A stretch of DNA of 64,000 nt from an uncultured Candidatus Saccharibacteria bacterium. GTDB taxonomy: Bacteria > Patescibacteriota > Saccharimonadia > Saccharimonadales > Saccharimonadaceae. The notes below the pieces were generated by a model that was not told the origin of the DNA, made no database searches, and worked only from the letters and a program-made list of their open reading frames with translations. Location of the stretch: assembly GCA_946538495.1 (NCBI GenBank), contig CAMNGP010000002.1, forward strand, positions 37,816 to 101,815. Reading direction: 5' to 3'. Below are positions 34,223-41,790 of this stretch, piece after piece. The position numbers were made by a program, and so were the translations under genes. How positions within the stretch are numbered: the stretch's first letter is position 1; each line of letters starts with the position of its first letter.

Positions 34223-34769
34223 AGGATTTTAAATCAATATCTAGTTTGGAGAGCTCTTTTAGGGTTCTCCTTTCTTTTGTGCCCTGTCTTAATGCATAAT
34301 CATTAATAGCCTGGGAGTTCAGTAGGCCAGCGAACTGGATTGGGTCCTCATTTATCTTAATCTTTTCCAATAATTCTATAGCCTTTTTGCCGTCTTTTTT
34401 AGCGGTACGATAGATATCAAAAACAAGTCTAAAATCTTGGTTTTGCGGAAGGGTGAATTCTTGAATATCTATTTTTCCTTTAATTGCCTTATAGGCCGCT
34501 GAACGTTTGTCGAGTTTTGTTTCGAAGAGAGCGATCTGGTGAGGTGAATTCAGGTAGTCTGGGAGCTTTTCAAAGGCTACCTTGTTTTCGCTGAAATCGC
34601 GCAACAGAATTCTGCGTTTCTCGTCAAAAAGCGAATTGCCGAGGAAAACATTTGGCAGATCGCCTAGGTCGAGATTGGTAGCGTCGATTATTTCGTATCT
34701 AGGGCCCAGAAATTTTTCAATTGCCTTTTTTGCCGCCACACGGTCGTTGCCAGTAAAAATTTTAATCAT
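34158..34769 (-). CDS. holA: DNA polymerase III delta subunit, short form
   Basis: 203 residues, against about 340 usually. MIKIFTGNDRVAAKKAIEKF, VFLGNSLFDEKRRILLRDF and the C-terminal ALRQGTKERRTLKELSKLDIDLK helices fit a shortened HolA clamp-loader subunit. The assignment rests on pattern, not a signature motif. It overlaps mutM by 8 nt. Confidence 0.7.
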   Translation of the reverse strand: MIKIFTGNDRVAAKKAIEKFLGPRYEIIDATNLDLGDLPNVFLGNSLFDEKRRILLRDFSENKVAFEKLPDYLNSPHQIALFETKLDKRSAAYKAIKGKIDIQEFTLPQNQDFRLVFDIYRTAKKDGKKAIELLEKIKINEDPIQFAGLLNSQAINDYALRQGTKERRTLKELSKLDIDLKSSKLSSWSLIESFLLRLSSWWS

Positions 34770-35613
34770 GGGCTAGCTCCGGTTGGCATTTTGGGCAAAT
34801 ATGCGTGCCGCGACCAGCAACCTTAGTTTTAATAACCTTTGTTCCGCAGCGCGGACACGGACAGCCCTCTCGGCGAAACACTTTGGCGAATTTCTCTAGA
34901 TAATCACCCTTGGTGCCATCCGCTTTAACGTAAGTTGCCATGGTGGAGCCGCCAGATTTAATTGACTCATCCATGACAGCGCGCGCGGCAATTAATAGAT
35001 CAGCTGCTTCTTTTTGAGTGAGAGTACCCGCTCTTCTGGCGGGATGAATTCTAGCTGCAAACAAAGACTCGTCAGCGTAGATATTGCCTAGTCCACAGAT
35101 AAGAGACTGGTCAAGAATGGCCGCCTTAATAAGAGATTTCTGATGTTTTTGCAGTTTTTCGTAAAATTCTTCAGGAGTCATTTGCCAAGGCTCTTTAGCA
35201 AGTTTTTGGATGAACGGGTCTTTTTCAACATCCTTGGTGATAATTGTCTTAATGAAACCGAATTTTCGTTGATCGTTAAAATAAAGAGTGCCATTTTCTA
35301 GTTCAATAATAACCCTGGTTTGCTTATTGGGTAACTTAGCAGTGAAATTATCGCTCGGATGGCCAGCAGCATAGCGTTCTTCCCCGTCATATATTAATTG
35401 TCCGGTCATGCGTAAATGTATCATAAGTGATTTTTGGTTATCAAGATCCAAAATTAATGCCTTGCCAAAACGACGAATGCCTACTATTTTGCCAATTTGA
35501 GGCGTTCCGATAAATGATTTGTCGCACAAGACTTCAATTTTCTGAATTTTTTTTCCAAAAATATATTTTAAGAGCCCACGCCTAATAGTCTCAACTTCTG
35601 GTAACTCTGGCAT
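34762..35613 (-). CDS. mutM: Formamidopyrimidine-DNA glycosylase
   Basis: 283 residues. The N-terminal catalytic PELPEVETIRRGL is exact, with the helix-two-turn-helix region (QSLICGLGNIYADESLF). The C-terminal zinc finger keeps all four cysteines (CPRCG...CPKC). It removes oxidised purines such as 8-oxoG. The intact zinc finger contrasts with NrdR and DnaG. Confidence 0.96.
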   Translation of the reverse strand: MPELPEVETIRRGLLKYIFGKKIQKIEVLCDKSFIGTPQIGKIVGIRRFGKALILDLDNQKSLMIHLRMTGQLIYDGEERYAAGHPSDNFTAKLPNKQTRVIIELENGTLYFNDQRKFGFIKTIITKDVEKDPFIQKLAKEPWQMTPEEFYEKLQKHQKSLIKAAILDQSLICGLGNIYADESLFAARIHPARRAGTLTQKEAADLLIAARAVMDESIKSGGSTMATYVKADGTKGDYLEKFAKVFRREGCPCPRCGTKVIKTKVAGRGTHICPKCQPELAHD

Positions 35614-35662
35614 ATTTTTATTCTACCATAAATTCACAGAGAGCAAAGTTTTCCACAACCAA

Positions 35663-35718
35663 ACGCTATATTTAGTGTTAGAAAAGTCTTGACAAACGCT
35701 ATATGTAGGGGTTAGAAT
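35663..35718 (+). promoter_or_regulatory. Promoter with two NrdR boxes before the glycyl-radical gene
   Basis: Box 1 ACGCTATATTTAGTGT at 35663-35678 and box 2 ACGCTATATGTAGGGG at 35696-35711 are 33 bp apart start to start, about three helical turns, as in known NrdR operators. TTGACA (35689-35694), 18 bp, TAGAAT (35713-35718) is the promoter between and under the boxes. A second TATAAT lies at 35735. Confidence 0.8.
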
Positions 35719-35751
35719 GTTCCTAGGTAATGCTTATAATATAAAAAGAAG

Positions 35752-35787
35752 GCATCAAAAGTACGGTAAACGAGACTACTTTTATGC
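35752..35787 (+). promoter_or_regulatory. Leader hairpin before the glycyl-radical gene
   Basis: The arms 35752-35763 and 35777-35787 pair over 11 bp with one bulged base, in an mRNA leader of about 80 nt. This is long for this genome. It ends 18 nt before the start codon. Confidence 0.45.
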
Positions 35788-35804
35788 TCTTCAGAAAGGA
35801 AACC

Positions 35805-36242
35805 ATGAAGAAAATTATCTACCGAAACCAAAATGAGGTTGAGAATTTCGATTTGAAAAGGTTTGTTAAATCTATTAATAAATATGCTAAGGTTTCTGAG
35901 AAAGATGTGAAGGAGGCCTTGGAGGATTTTGATCAATATGATACCATGCACGTTTCTTGCCTCGTAGAAGTCGGCATGAAATTGATTGGCGAAAGAGCTG
36001 GCGATGAAGCTATGAAGGAATACTTCACCGAACACGGGACCTGGTTTGAGGAGGGCAAGTTCGAACGATTGCGCCGAATCACTGGTTATTTGGTCGGCAC
36101 ACTTGATCGCTGGAATGATGCTAAAAAGGCCGAGGAACATGCACGCGTTAAGCACTGTGTAAATTCTTCGATTGATGATGCGGAGAGATTGGCGGCGCTT
36201 GAAACCCAAGCGATGGAACATAACGTTGCATACGCACACTAA
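35805..36242 (+). CDS. Stand-alone glycyl-radical domain protein, predicted NrdD partner
   Basis: 145 residues. Residues 88-117 read ERLRRITGYLVGTLDRWNDA and then KKAEEHARVKH. This is the C-terminal glycyl-radical region of class III ribonucleotide reductases, with predicted radical Gly94. Residues 1 to about 70 weakly resemble an ATP-cone (NEVENFDLKRFVKSINKYAK). The NrdD of this window lacks exactly this segment, and both genes have near-identical NrdR boxes. The arrangement resembles YfiD/GrcA, the spare glycyl-radical domain of pyruvate formate-lyase. SD AAAGGA supports the ATG at 35805. Confidence 0.85.
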   Translation: MKKIIYRNQNEVENFDLKRFVKSINKYAKVSEKDVKEALEDFDQYDTMHVSCLVEVGMKLIGERAGDEAMKEYFTEHGTWFEEGKFERLRRITGYLVGTLDRWNDAKKAEEHARVKHCVNSSIDDAERLAALETQAMEHNVAYAH

Positions 36243-36255
36243 TAAACAAGGTAGG

Positions 36256-36345
36256 AGAGATTTGCCAAGCGTGCCCTGCGGGCACGCTCTAGGCACGTTC
36301 TAGTCGAGTATTCGTGCCCCTTAGGAGAACTTAGCAAATTTCTCT
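36256..36345. repeat. Family A palindrome between convergent genes
   Basis: The arms 36256-36269 and 36330-36345 pair with a two-base bulge and one mismatch. The core hairpin CGTGCCCTGCGGGCACG matches the 30041 element. A T-run follows on the plus strand, so it probably serves as a terminator for the glycyl-radical gene. Confidence 0.75.
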
Positions 36346-36348
36346 TTT

Positions 36349-37326
36349 TTATTCACTAAGCAATTTGCAAATCAGGGCTATGAGGAGCCCTTTTTCTTTA
36401 GGATTGGACTCAGCAATTAATAACGCTAGCGCAGTAAGGGCGCGGTCGGAGATTTTGGTTTCACCGTTTTTAGCTAAATGATAGTCGTTAATAGTCAAAA
36501 AAATCACAAAAAGTAAGGCACCGATGCGTTTGTTGCCATCGTAGAATGGGTGGTCCTTGATGATGAGATAGAGCAAATTGGCAGCTTTTTCGGAAATAGA
36601 AGGATAGACATCTTTATCGTCAAAAGTTTGAATGATGGCGCTGAGTGAGGATTCGAAGGCATTGCCACGAGGCTTACCAAATAGCTCGTCGCCCTTAACT
36701 GATTTTTTGAGCTCTTTAATAATCTTAAGCCCTTCGGCTTCGGTGATTATCTTGGTTGCCTTTTTCCCTTTCGTAAAAGAAATATGTCCCTCGTCATACT
36801 CTTTGAGAGCCTTAAAGCTGGGACTATATTTGGTAATCACCTCCAATACTCCGCTAGCTTCATCAGCAGAAAGACTAGAAGAAGCGACAAGGCGCTTGAC
36901 AATACCAAGTGCGCCCTCGATTTCATGTAGTTTATTGGAATCTAATTCTTTTAATCTACGTTCGTTAATGGCGGCACCGTCCACCACATAATGATGAAGC
37001 ACCTTGGTGGCCCAGATGCGGAAGTTGGTGGCCTTTTTAGAATTGACACGATAGCCGACCGAAATAATGGCGTCAAGATTATACATTTTGACTTTACGAG
37101 TAATCGACCTACTACCCTCTTTTTGAACTTGTAAAGAATCTTTACAAGTTCGTTTTTCGGATAATTCACCTTCTTTAAATATTCTATTTAAATGGTAGGT
37201 GATGTTTTGAGGAACAACATCAAAAAGCTTAGCAATCTGGGCCTGGGTAGCCCAAATAGTTTCTTCTTCGATATTAAAAACTACTTCGCCCTTGGCAATC
37301 TTGTAGATTTCGATCCCCTTTTCCAT
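36349..37326 (-). CDS. RhuM-Doc/Fic fusion protein
   Basis: 325 residues. The N-terminal half (about 1-165) is RhuM-like (FDVVPQNITYHLNRIFKEGEL, VGYRVNSKKATNFRIWATKVL), and the C-terminal half (about 175-325) is a Fic/Doc domain. The active loop reads HPFYDGNKRIGALLF. The NKR form is nearer to Doc (kinase type) than to AMPylating Fic (GNGR). It could be a toxin or regulatory enzyme. No antitoxin partner is adjacent. Confidence 0.85.
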   Translation of the reverse strand: MEKGIEIYKIAKGEVVFNIEEETIWATQAQIAKLFDVVPQNITYHLNRIFKEGELSEKRTCKDSLQVQKEGSRSITRKVKMYNLDAIISVGYRVNSKKATNFRIWATKVLHHYVVDGAAINERRLKELDSNKLHEIEGALGIVKRLVASSSLSADEASGVLEVITKYSPSFKALKEYDEGHISFTKGKKATKIITEAEGLKIIKELKKSVKGDELFGKPRGNAFESSLSAIIQTFDDKDVYPSISEKAANLLYLIIKDHPFYDGNKRIGALLFVIFLTINDYHLAKNGETKISDRALTALALLIAESNPKEKGLLIALICKLLSE

Positions 37327-37333
37327 GTCTTAT

Positions 37334-37339
37334 ACTATA
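37334..37339 (-). promoter_or_regulatory. -10 promoter of the RhuM-Doc gene
   Basis: TATAGT on the minus strand, 7 nt before the ATG at 37326. No ribosome binding site. Confidence 0.5.
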
Positions 37340-37371
37340 CCATGGATAAACAAAAATGCACAGAATCGGAC

Positions 37372-39795
37372 TTAGAGTTCGCCCCAGTTTTGACCGGTAG
37401 AGATTTCGACGGCAAGTTTAATATTTAGCTCGGGAGCAACGGATTCCATTTCTTGTTTTAGAATTCTTGCGACTCCTTGAACCTGGCTCTGGTCGCACTC
37501 CACAATTAAGGAATCGTGAACTTGCATAATTAGGTCTGCACCGCCTGGGAGCTTTTGATCTACTTTGATCATGGCGCGTTTCATGAGGTCAGCTTCAGTA
37601 CCCTGGATTGGCATATTCTCGGCCGCGCGTTCGGCAGCTTGACGAATCAAGAAATTGCTCGATTTGACGTCTGGCGTGGGGCGACGACGACCATAGAAGG
37701 TTTCGACATAGCCTTGTTCCCTGGCCTGCTTTAGTATTTCGTCTAATTTTTGCTTAATCGGTGCGCGCAGTTTAAAGTAATTATCGATGAATTGTTTGGC
37801 TTCGGCTATTGGCATTTTGGCGGCATCAGCGAGGCCCTTAACACTCATACCATAGAGAATGCCAAAATTAATAACTTTGGCAGCTCGACGCTGAGACTTA
37901 GTAACTTCGCTCATTGGAACTTTAAAGGCTTCGGAAGCGGTTTTAGTGTGGATATCTACGCCGTGATTAAAATCATCAATTAAGGCTCGATCGCCAGACA
38001 GAATGGCGGCGAGACGCAGTTCGAACTGCGAATAGTCTGCCGAAACCAACACTTTGCCAGCTGGTGCAATAAAACCAGCGCGAATACGTTTGCCCTCATC
38101 GGTGCGGACTGGAATGTTCTGCAGATTGGGATCTTTGGAGCTAAGGCGCCCAGTAGCGGTAACGTTTTGGGTGAAGGTAGTATGGATGCGATTATCTTCT
38201 CCAGCAAGACCAGGCATTGGAATTATGTAGGTGTTTAGCAACTTGGCGGCTTCACGGTATTCGATAATTTTTTGAATAATTGGATGAAGATCCTTTAGTT
38301 TATCTAATTCCTTAGCGCCGGTTGAATATCCGCGCGTAGTTTTTTTGATGCCACTAGCTGGAAGAGCCAACGTAGTGAAGAGAATTTCGGAAAGCTGAAC
38401 AGGAGAATTAACATTAAAATCCTTGCCAGCAAGAATACAGATTTCTCGTTCTAGCTTAGCAACTTCTTTGGTGTATTCCTCTTTGAGTTTTTCGAAGTAT
38501 TCACGATCGATCATCATTCCCTGCTTTTCCATTTTGTAAAGAATTGGGATTAGGGGCAAATCAAATTCAGTATATATATTATATAGTTTGGGATACTTTT
38601 GGAATTCTAAAAACTGCCTTTGACATTCGTCTTCAGGCGGAGTTAGCTGTGGTATTTCTCTGGCCAACGGATTTAGCAAGAAAGCAGCTTGGCCAAGATC
38701 CCAGTATTTTTTGCCACCTAAAATCTCGGAGGCAATTCTTTCATTGCTATGCATAGAGGATTTGACGTCCCAATCAATAATAATGGATGAATCAGAGATA
38801 ATATTCTCAAGGCCTGAACTATTATCGTTTCTGAGGTCGCGTCGCTCGCGCCCGTCGCCACGGGGCAAGTGCGTTAATTCTCGCGCCGCCGCGCTCCGAA
38901 CTCCCTCAGAAGCAGCACTAGCTTCAGGCTTATCCAGCTCTTTTTCGATTTTGCGAATGAGAGAGTTGAACTCGAGTTTTTTGAGGCCAGCTACAACTTG
39001 TTCATGATTAAACTTAAAATCTGGAATTTGCGACAAATCAACTGGAGCATCAAACATAATTTTGGCAAGATTTTTCGATAAATAAGCCGATTCCTTCCCT
39101 GCTTCAAGTTTGGCTTTCGTGGAACCAGTTATTTTATCTATATTATTATAGATATTATCTAGGTCACCAAAATCATTCAGAAGCTTGGCGGCAGTTTTTT
39201 CGCCAATACCAGGAACTCCAGGGATATTATCGGACGAATCGCCCTTCAAAGCTTTAAGATCTAGGAACTGAGATTTTTTGATGCCATACTTTGCCTCGAC
39301 TTCGGCGACGTCAATTTGTTCAATGTTAGAAAACCCTTTAAGAATGCGCCACATAAAAGTATTCTCGTCTACGATTTGTAACATATCTAAGTCAGAAGAA
39401 ATAATATAGGTTTCCCAATCTCCTGCATCATCGGCTTCACGAGAAAAAGTACCGATAATATCGTCGGCTTCATAATTATCGATTTCAACAAAATTCCAGC
39501 CGAGGTCACGAATCAGCGTCTCGAGTAGAGGTATTTGAGTATAAAAATCGTCACCAGGTTTAACGCGACCGGCTTTGTATTCGGGATATAGCTCGCGACG
39601 TTTAGAAACTGAAGTTTTGGAATCCCATGCCACTACGACTTTGGTAGGATTAAGCTTTTTAACGATTTCCATCGCAATTGCGGCAAAACCATAAACACCA
39701 CCAGTAGGAGTGCCATCTGAAAGCGACAATGCACCCATTGCGTAATATCCTCGGTAAAAAACCGATTTACCGTCTATCAAAACTAGTCTTTTCAT
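37372..39795 (-). CDS. polA: DNA polymerase I
   Basis: 807 residues. The 5' nuclease domain (about 1-285) keeps LIDGKSVFYRGYYAM, NYEADDIIGTF and GDSSDNIPGVPGIGEKTA. The middle 3'-5' exonuclease domain is degenerate. The polymerase domain has DYSQFELRLAAILSGD and QVHDSLIVEC. Residues about 289-328 include a GC-rich in-frame insertion (38812-38929), in the linker after the nuclease domain. SD AGGAT. It forms an operon with the two upstream genes. Confidence 0.96.
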   Translation of the reverse strand: MKRLVLIDGKSVFYRGYYAMGALSLSDGTPTGGVYGFAAIAMEIVKKLNPTKVVVAWDSKTSVSKRRELYPEYKAGRVKPGDDFYTQIPLLETLIRDLGWNFVEIDNYEADDIIGTFSREADDAGDWETYIISSDLDMLQIVDENTFMWRILKGFSNIEQIDVAEVEAKYGIKKSQFLDLKALKGDSSDNIPGVPGIGEKTAAKLLNDFGDLDNIYNNIDKITGSTKAKLEAGKESAYLSKNLAKIMFDAPVDLSQIPDFKFNHEQVVAGLKKLEFNSLIRKIEKELDKPEASAASEGVRSAAARELTHLPRGDGRERRDLRNDNSSGLENIISDSSIIIDWDVKSSMHSNERIASEILGGKKYWDLGQAAFLLNPLAREIPQLTPPEDECQRQFLEFQKYPKLYNIYTEFDLPLIPILYKMEKQGMMIDREYFEKLKEEYTKEVAKLEREICILAGKDFNVNSPVQLSEILFTTLALPASGIKKTTRGYSTGAKELDKLKDLHPIIQKIIEYREAAKLLNTYIIPMPGLAGEDNRIHTTFTQNVTATGRLSSKDPNLQNIPVRTDEGKRIRAGFIAPAGKVLVSADYSQFELRLAAILSGDRALIDDFNHGVDIHTKTASEAFKVPMSEVTKSQRRAAKVINFGILYGMSVKGLADAAKMPIAEAKQFIDNYFKLRAPIKQKLDEILKQAREQGYVETFYGRRRPTPDVKSSNFLIRQAAERAAENMPIQGTEADLMKRAMIKVDQKLPGGADLIMQVHDSLIVECDQSQVQGVARILKQEMESVAPELNIKLAVEISTGQNWGEL
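38812..38929. repeat. GC-rich palindromic element inserted in-frame in polA
   Basis: Two nested stems: 38812-38818 with 38923-38929, and 38829-38836 with 38904-38911. The core encodes GVRSAAARE and PRGDGRERRD, similar to GVRSLARRG and VARGDGPAGR in argS. It shares CCCGTCGCCACGGG with the argS element. Confidence 0.8.
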
Positions 39796-39796
39796 T

Positions 39797-40240
39797 TTAT
39801 AATCCTATATACTCGCGGCCAATTTTGCGCGAAATTAAACTTTTGATGGTAGCAAGAATTTTGGGTTTTTCCTCACAGGCGCCTAGTTCACATAATTCTA
39901 TTGCATCGGTGTCATATTTAAGGGTTGAAGTATTAATACCATCGTATACCAAGACGACGCGATTAACCGAATCGTCTTCAAAGCCTTCGTCTTCGGCTAG
40001 GATGCGGTCGTCGTAAACATAATAGGTGGTTCGCGTTTTGCTGCCATTAGCATAGTTGTCGGTAACCGAGAACTTATATCCTTCTGGCACCGAAGCAGAT
40101 ACTTCCCCGCTCATTGTAAAAACAAATGTATAAATCAAAACACCGATACAAACTATGCCAAGCGCCCACAATGTATAACGCATCCAGTTACCTTTTTTGT
40201 ATGCAACATTTGAGATATTGGCAATGTTAGGCAAAATCAA
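39797..40240 (-). CDS. Single-pass membrane protein, unknown
   Basis: About 147 residues. One transmembrane helix (about 21-42) near the N-terminus, then an extracellular beta-rich domain with a CELGACEEK cysteine pair. The start is uncertain: TTG codons lie at and just after 40240 behind SD AAAGGAGG, and an ATG lies 19 codons in. No family was recognised. It lies between a kinase gene and polA with overlaps, in the same operon. Confidence 0.6.
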   Translation of the reverse strand: MILPNIANISNVAYKKGNWMRYTLWALGIVCIGVLIYTFVFTMSGEVSASVPEGYKFSVTDNYANGSKTRTTYYVYDDRILAEDEGFEDDSVNRVVLVYDGINTSTLKYDTDAIELCELGACEEKPKILATIKSLISRKIGREYIGL

Positions 40241-40796
40241 CCTCCTTTATAATTCTGTCGACTTCTTGATACATATCTTCTTTGGTACCATTATTCAATA
40301 TGTAATAATCGGCGGCGGCAATTGGACCGCCTTTTTCGAGATTCTCGATTTCGCTACGGTCGCGTTCACGAATAGCGGCATGGTCAAAGGCTCGCCCAGG
40401 GCGGTTGGCTACTCTTTCGTAGCGGAGTTTTTTGTCGACAACTACGGCGATAAAAGTAAGTGACTTAGGGAATTCGTGTTTTAAAGTTTTGTATTCGGTC
40501 CAAGAATAGACGCCGTCCAGAATAATGCGCTTTTGGCCCGCAGCAATTAGATCTTTGGTTTCGGCGATAACTTGCTTGACTACCCAATCTTTGCCTTCGG
40601 TTTCGCGAATCATTTCGCGAAATTGCTTTTCGGACTCTCCGTCCTCGGTGCGTTCGATGCCACGTTTTTCCATTTCTTTGTAAATCATGCCACCAAAGTA
40701 GACCTTGGGATATCCTTTATCGGTAAGATAATCCACTACGACGGATTTACCGCTCCCACTCATGCCAACAATGGCAAGAATTTTAACATTGTCCAT
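40227..40796 (-). CDS. P-loop nucleotide kinase (dephospho-CoA kinase/UPF0200-like)
   Basis: 189 residues. Walker A IVGMSGSGKSVVVDYL; a middle region with YFGGMIYKEMEKRG; a LID-like RPGRAFDHAAIRERDRSEIE; and IAAADYYILNNGT at the end. These resemble CoaE and the UPF0200 nucleotide kinases. Substrate unknown. The start at 40796 is set by the promoter at 40803. Confidence 0.75.
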   Translation of the reverse strand: MDNVKILAIVGMSGSGKSVVVDYLTDKGYPKVYFGGMIYKEMEKRGIERTEDGESEKQFREMIRETEGKDWVVKQVIAETKDLIAAGQKRIILDGVYSWTEYKTLKHEFPKSLTFIAVVVDKKLRYERVANRPGRAFDHAAIRERDRSEIENLEKGGPIAAADYYILNNGTKEDMYQEVDRIIKEVDFA

Positions 40797-40802
40797 AGTG
40801 CT

Positions 40803-40808
40803 ATTATA
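40803..40808 (-). promoter_or_regulatory. Extended -10 promoter of the kinase-polA operon
   Basis: TGCTATAAT on the minus strand, exactly 6 nt before the ATG at 40796. Confidence 0.7.
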
Positions 40809-40914
40809 GCATAGGAAAGTAAGAATTTTAACGTGCCCTTCGGGCACGTTCCGAGCCACTCGGGCCAAGTCCTTATGTCCCGCAGGACAGATTAAAATTC
40901 TTACTTTCCTATGA

Positions 40915-40920
40915 TATAAT
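40915..40920 (+). promoter_or_regulatory. Extended -10 promoter of the phosphotransferase gene
   Basis: TGATATAAT, 5 nt before the ATG at 40926. Confidence 0.7.
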
Positions 40921-40925
40921 GGGGT

Positions 40926-41738
40926 ATGGCAAAATTTTTTACCACGAAGGACCCGTTAGATAAAATCATTGCAGAGACAATGCCAGAACACAGGATTCTG
41001 AGGACTGAGCATATTTTGACCGGATGGACGAATATCGTAATTGAAGTTACCACCGACAAGGGTGCGTATTTTTTTAGATTCCCGAGAAATCCGTTTTGGT
41101 CAAAGATGATTATAAAAGATGCGGCGGTATGTAATTATGTAGATGGTAAGACCAGTTATTACACACCGCAAATGAGACTCTGTTATGATTCAAAAAATCG
41201 TCCTTTTTCTGTTCATAAAAAGATTGAAGGATACACGCTGGGTGACAGGATTTACCATTTGTCGCACACGGCTTTAGCTGGCGTAGCTTACGATGTCGCT
41301 AAGTTTATAAAAGAATTATCCAGTGTCGATTTGAAAGATGCACCTAAGGAAGTGAAATATCCTTTGTCTCAGTTTTTGCACGAACTAGATTACAAGCATT
41401 ATGACAAACATATAGATGCGGATCACGAGTATATTAAGTCAAAAGAAGAGGCTAAGCTCGTACACGGTGATTTGAACCTCGGCAATATTTTGCTAGACAA
41501 AAATGATAGAGTGATTGGTGTAATTGATTTTTGTTTTGCAGGTACCGGTAATCCAAATATGGACGTAGCGCGGATGGTTTCTCGCCCGGCACCAAAAGAG
41601 TTTGAAAAAGAGTTTTTGAGTTATTTTAATGATAAGGCTGAAATCGAAAGAATGAAAAAGGCCTGGAAGCATATTGACAATGGCTACGCCGAGCATATCC
41701 GAGCAAAATTCCCGGAGATTAACCTAAATCAACTATAA
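40926..41738 (+). CDS. Aminoglycoside/choline phosphotransferase-family kinase
   Basis: 270 residues. The APH catalytic loop LVHGDLNLGNILL and metal-binding IGVIDFCFAGTGNP are clear, with an N-terminal ATP-binding lobe (TGWTNIVIEV). Members phosphorylate small alcohols such as choline, ethanolamine, sugars or antibiotics. The substrate here is unknown, and drug resistance should not be assumed. A single-gene unit. Confidence 0.85.
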   Translation: MAKFFTTKDPLDKIIAETMPEHRILRTEHILTGWTNIVIEVTTDKGAYFFRFPRNPFWSKMIIKDAAVCNYVDGKTSYYTPQMRLCYDSKNRPFSVHKKIEGYTLGDRIYHLSHTALAGVAYDVAKFIKELSSVDLKDAPKEVKYPLSQFLHELDYKHYDKHIDADHEYIKSKEEAKLVHGDLNLGNILLDKNDRVIGVIDFCFAGTGNPNMDVARMVSRPAPKEFEKEFLSYFNDKAEIERMKKAWKHIDNGYAEHIRAKFPEINLNQL

Positions 41739-41761
41739 TTCCCGAAAAACTATTTTTGATG

Positions 41762-41767
41762 TATAAT
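41762..41767 (+). promoter_or_regulatory. -10 promoter of the serpin gene
   Basis: TATAAT, 23 nt upstream of the ATG. Unlike its neighbours it has a leader with a strong AAGGAGG ribosome binding site. Confidence 0.6.
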
Positions 41768-41790
41768 AGGCATTAGAATTAAGGAGGTTT

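Larger units (their letters stand above)
40803..40920. repeat. Family A palindrome carrying both divergent promoters in its arms
   Basis: The arms 40803-40831 and 40892-40920 match in 28 of 29 positions and include the TATAAT boxes of both flanking genes. The core has three hairpins: CGTGCCC/GGGCACG, CCGAG/CTCGG and GTCCT/AGGAC. It could fold as a four-way structure. Confidence 0.85.

Noticed and set aside
36256-36345. The family A palindromes as small insertion sequences or CRISPR repeats
   Set aside because: No transposase frame, no target-site duplication and no regular spacing with unique spacers.
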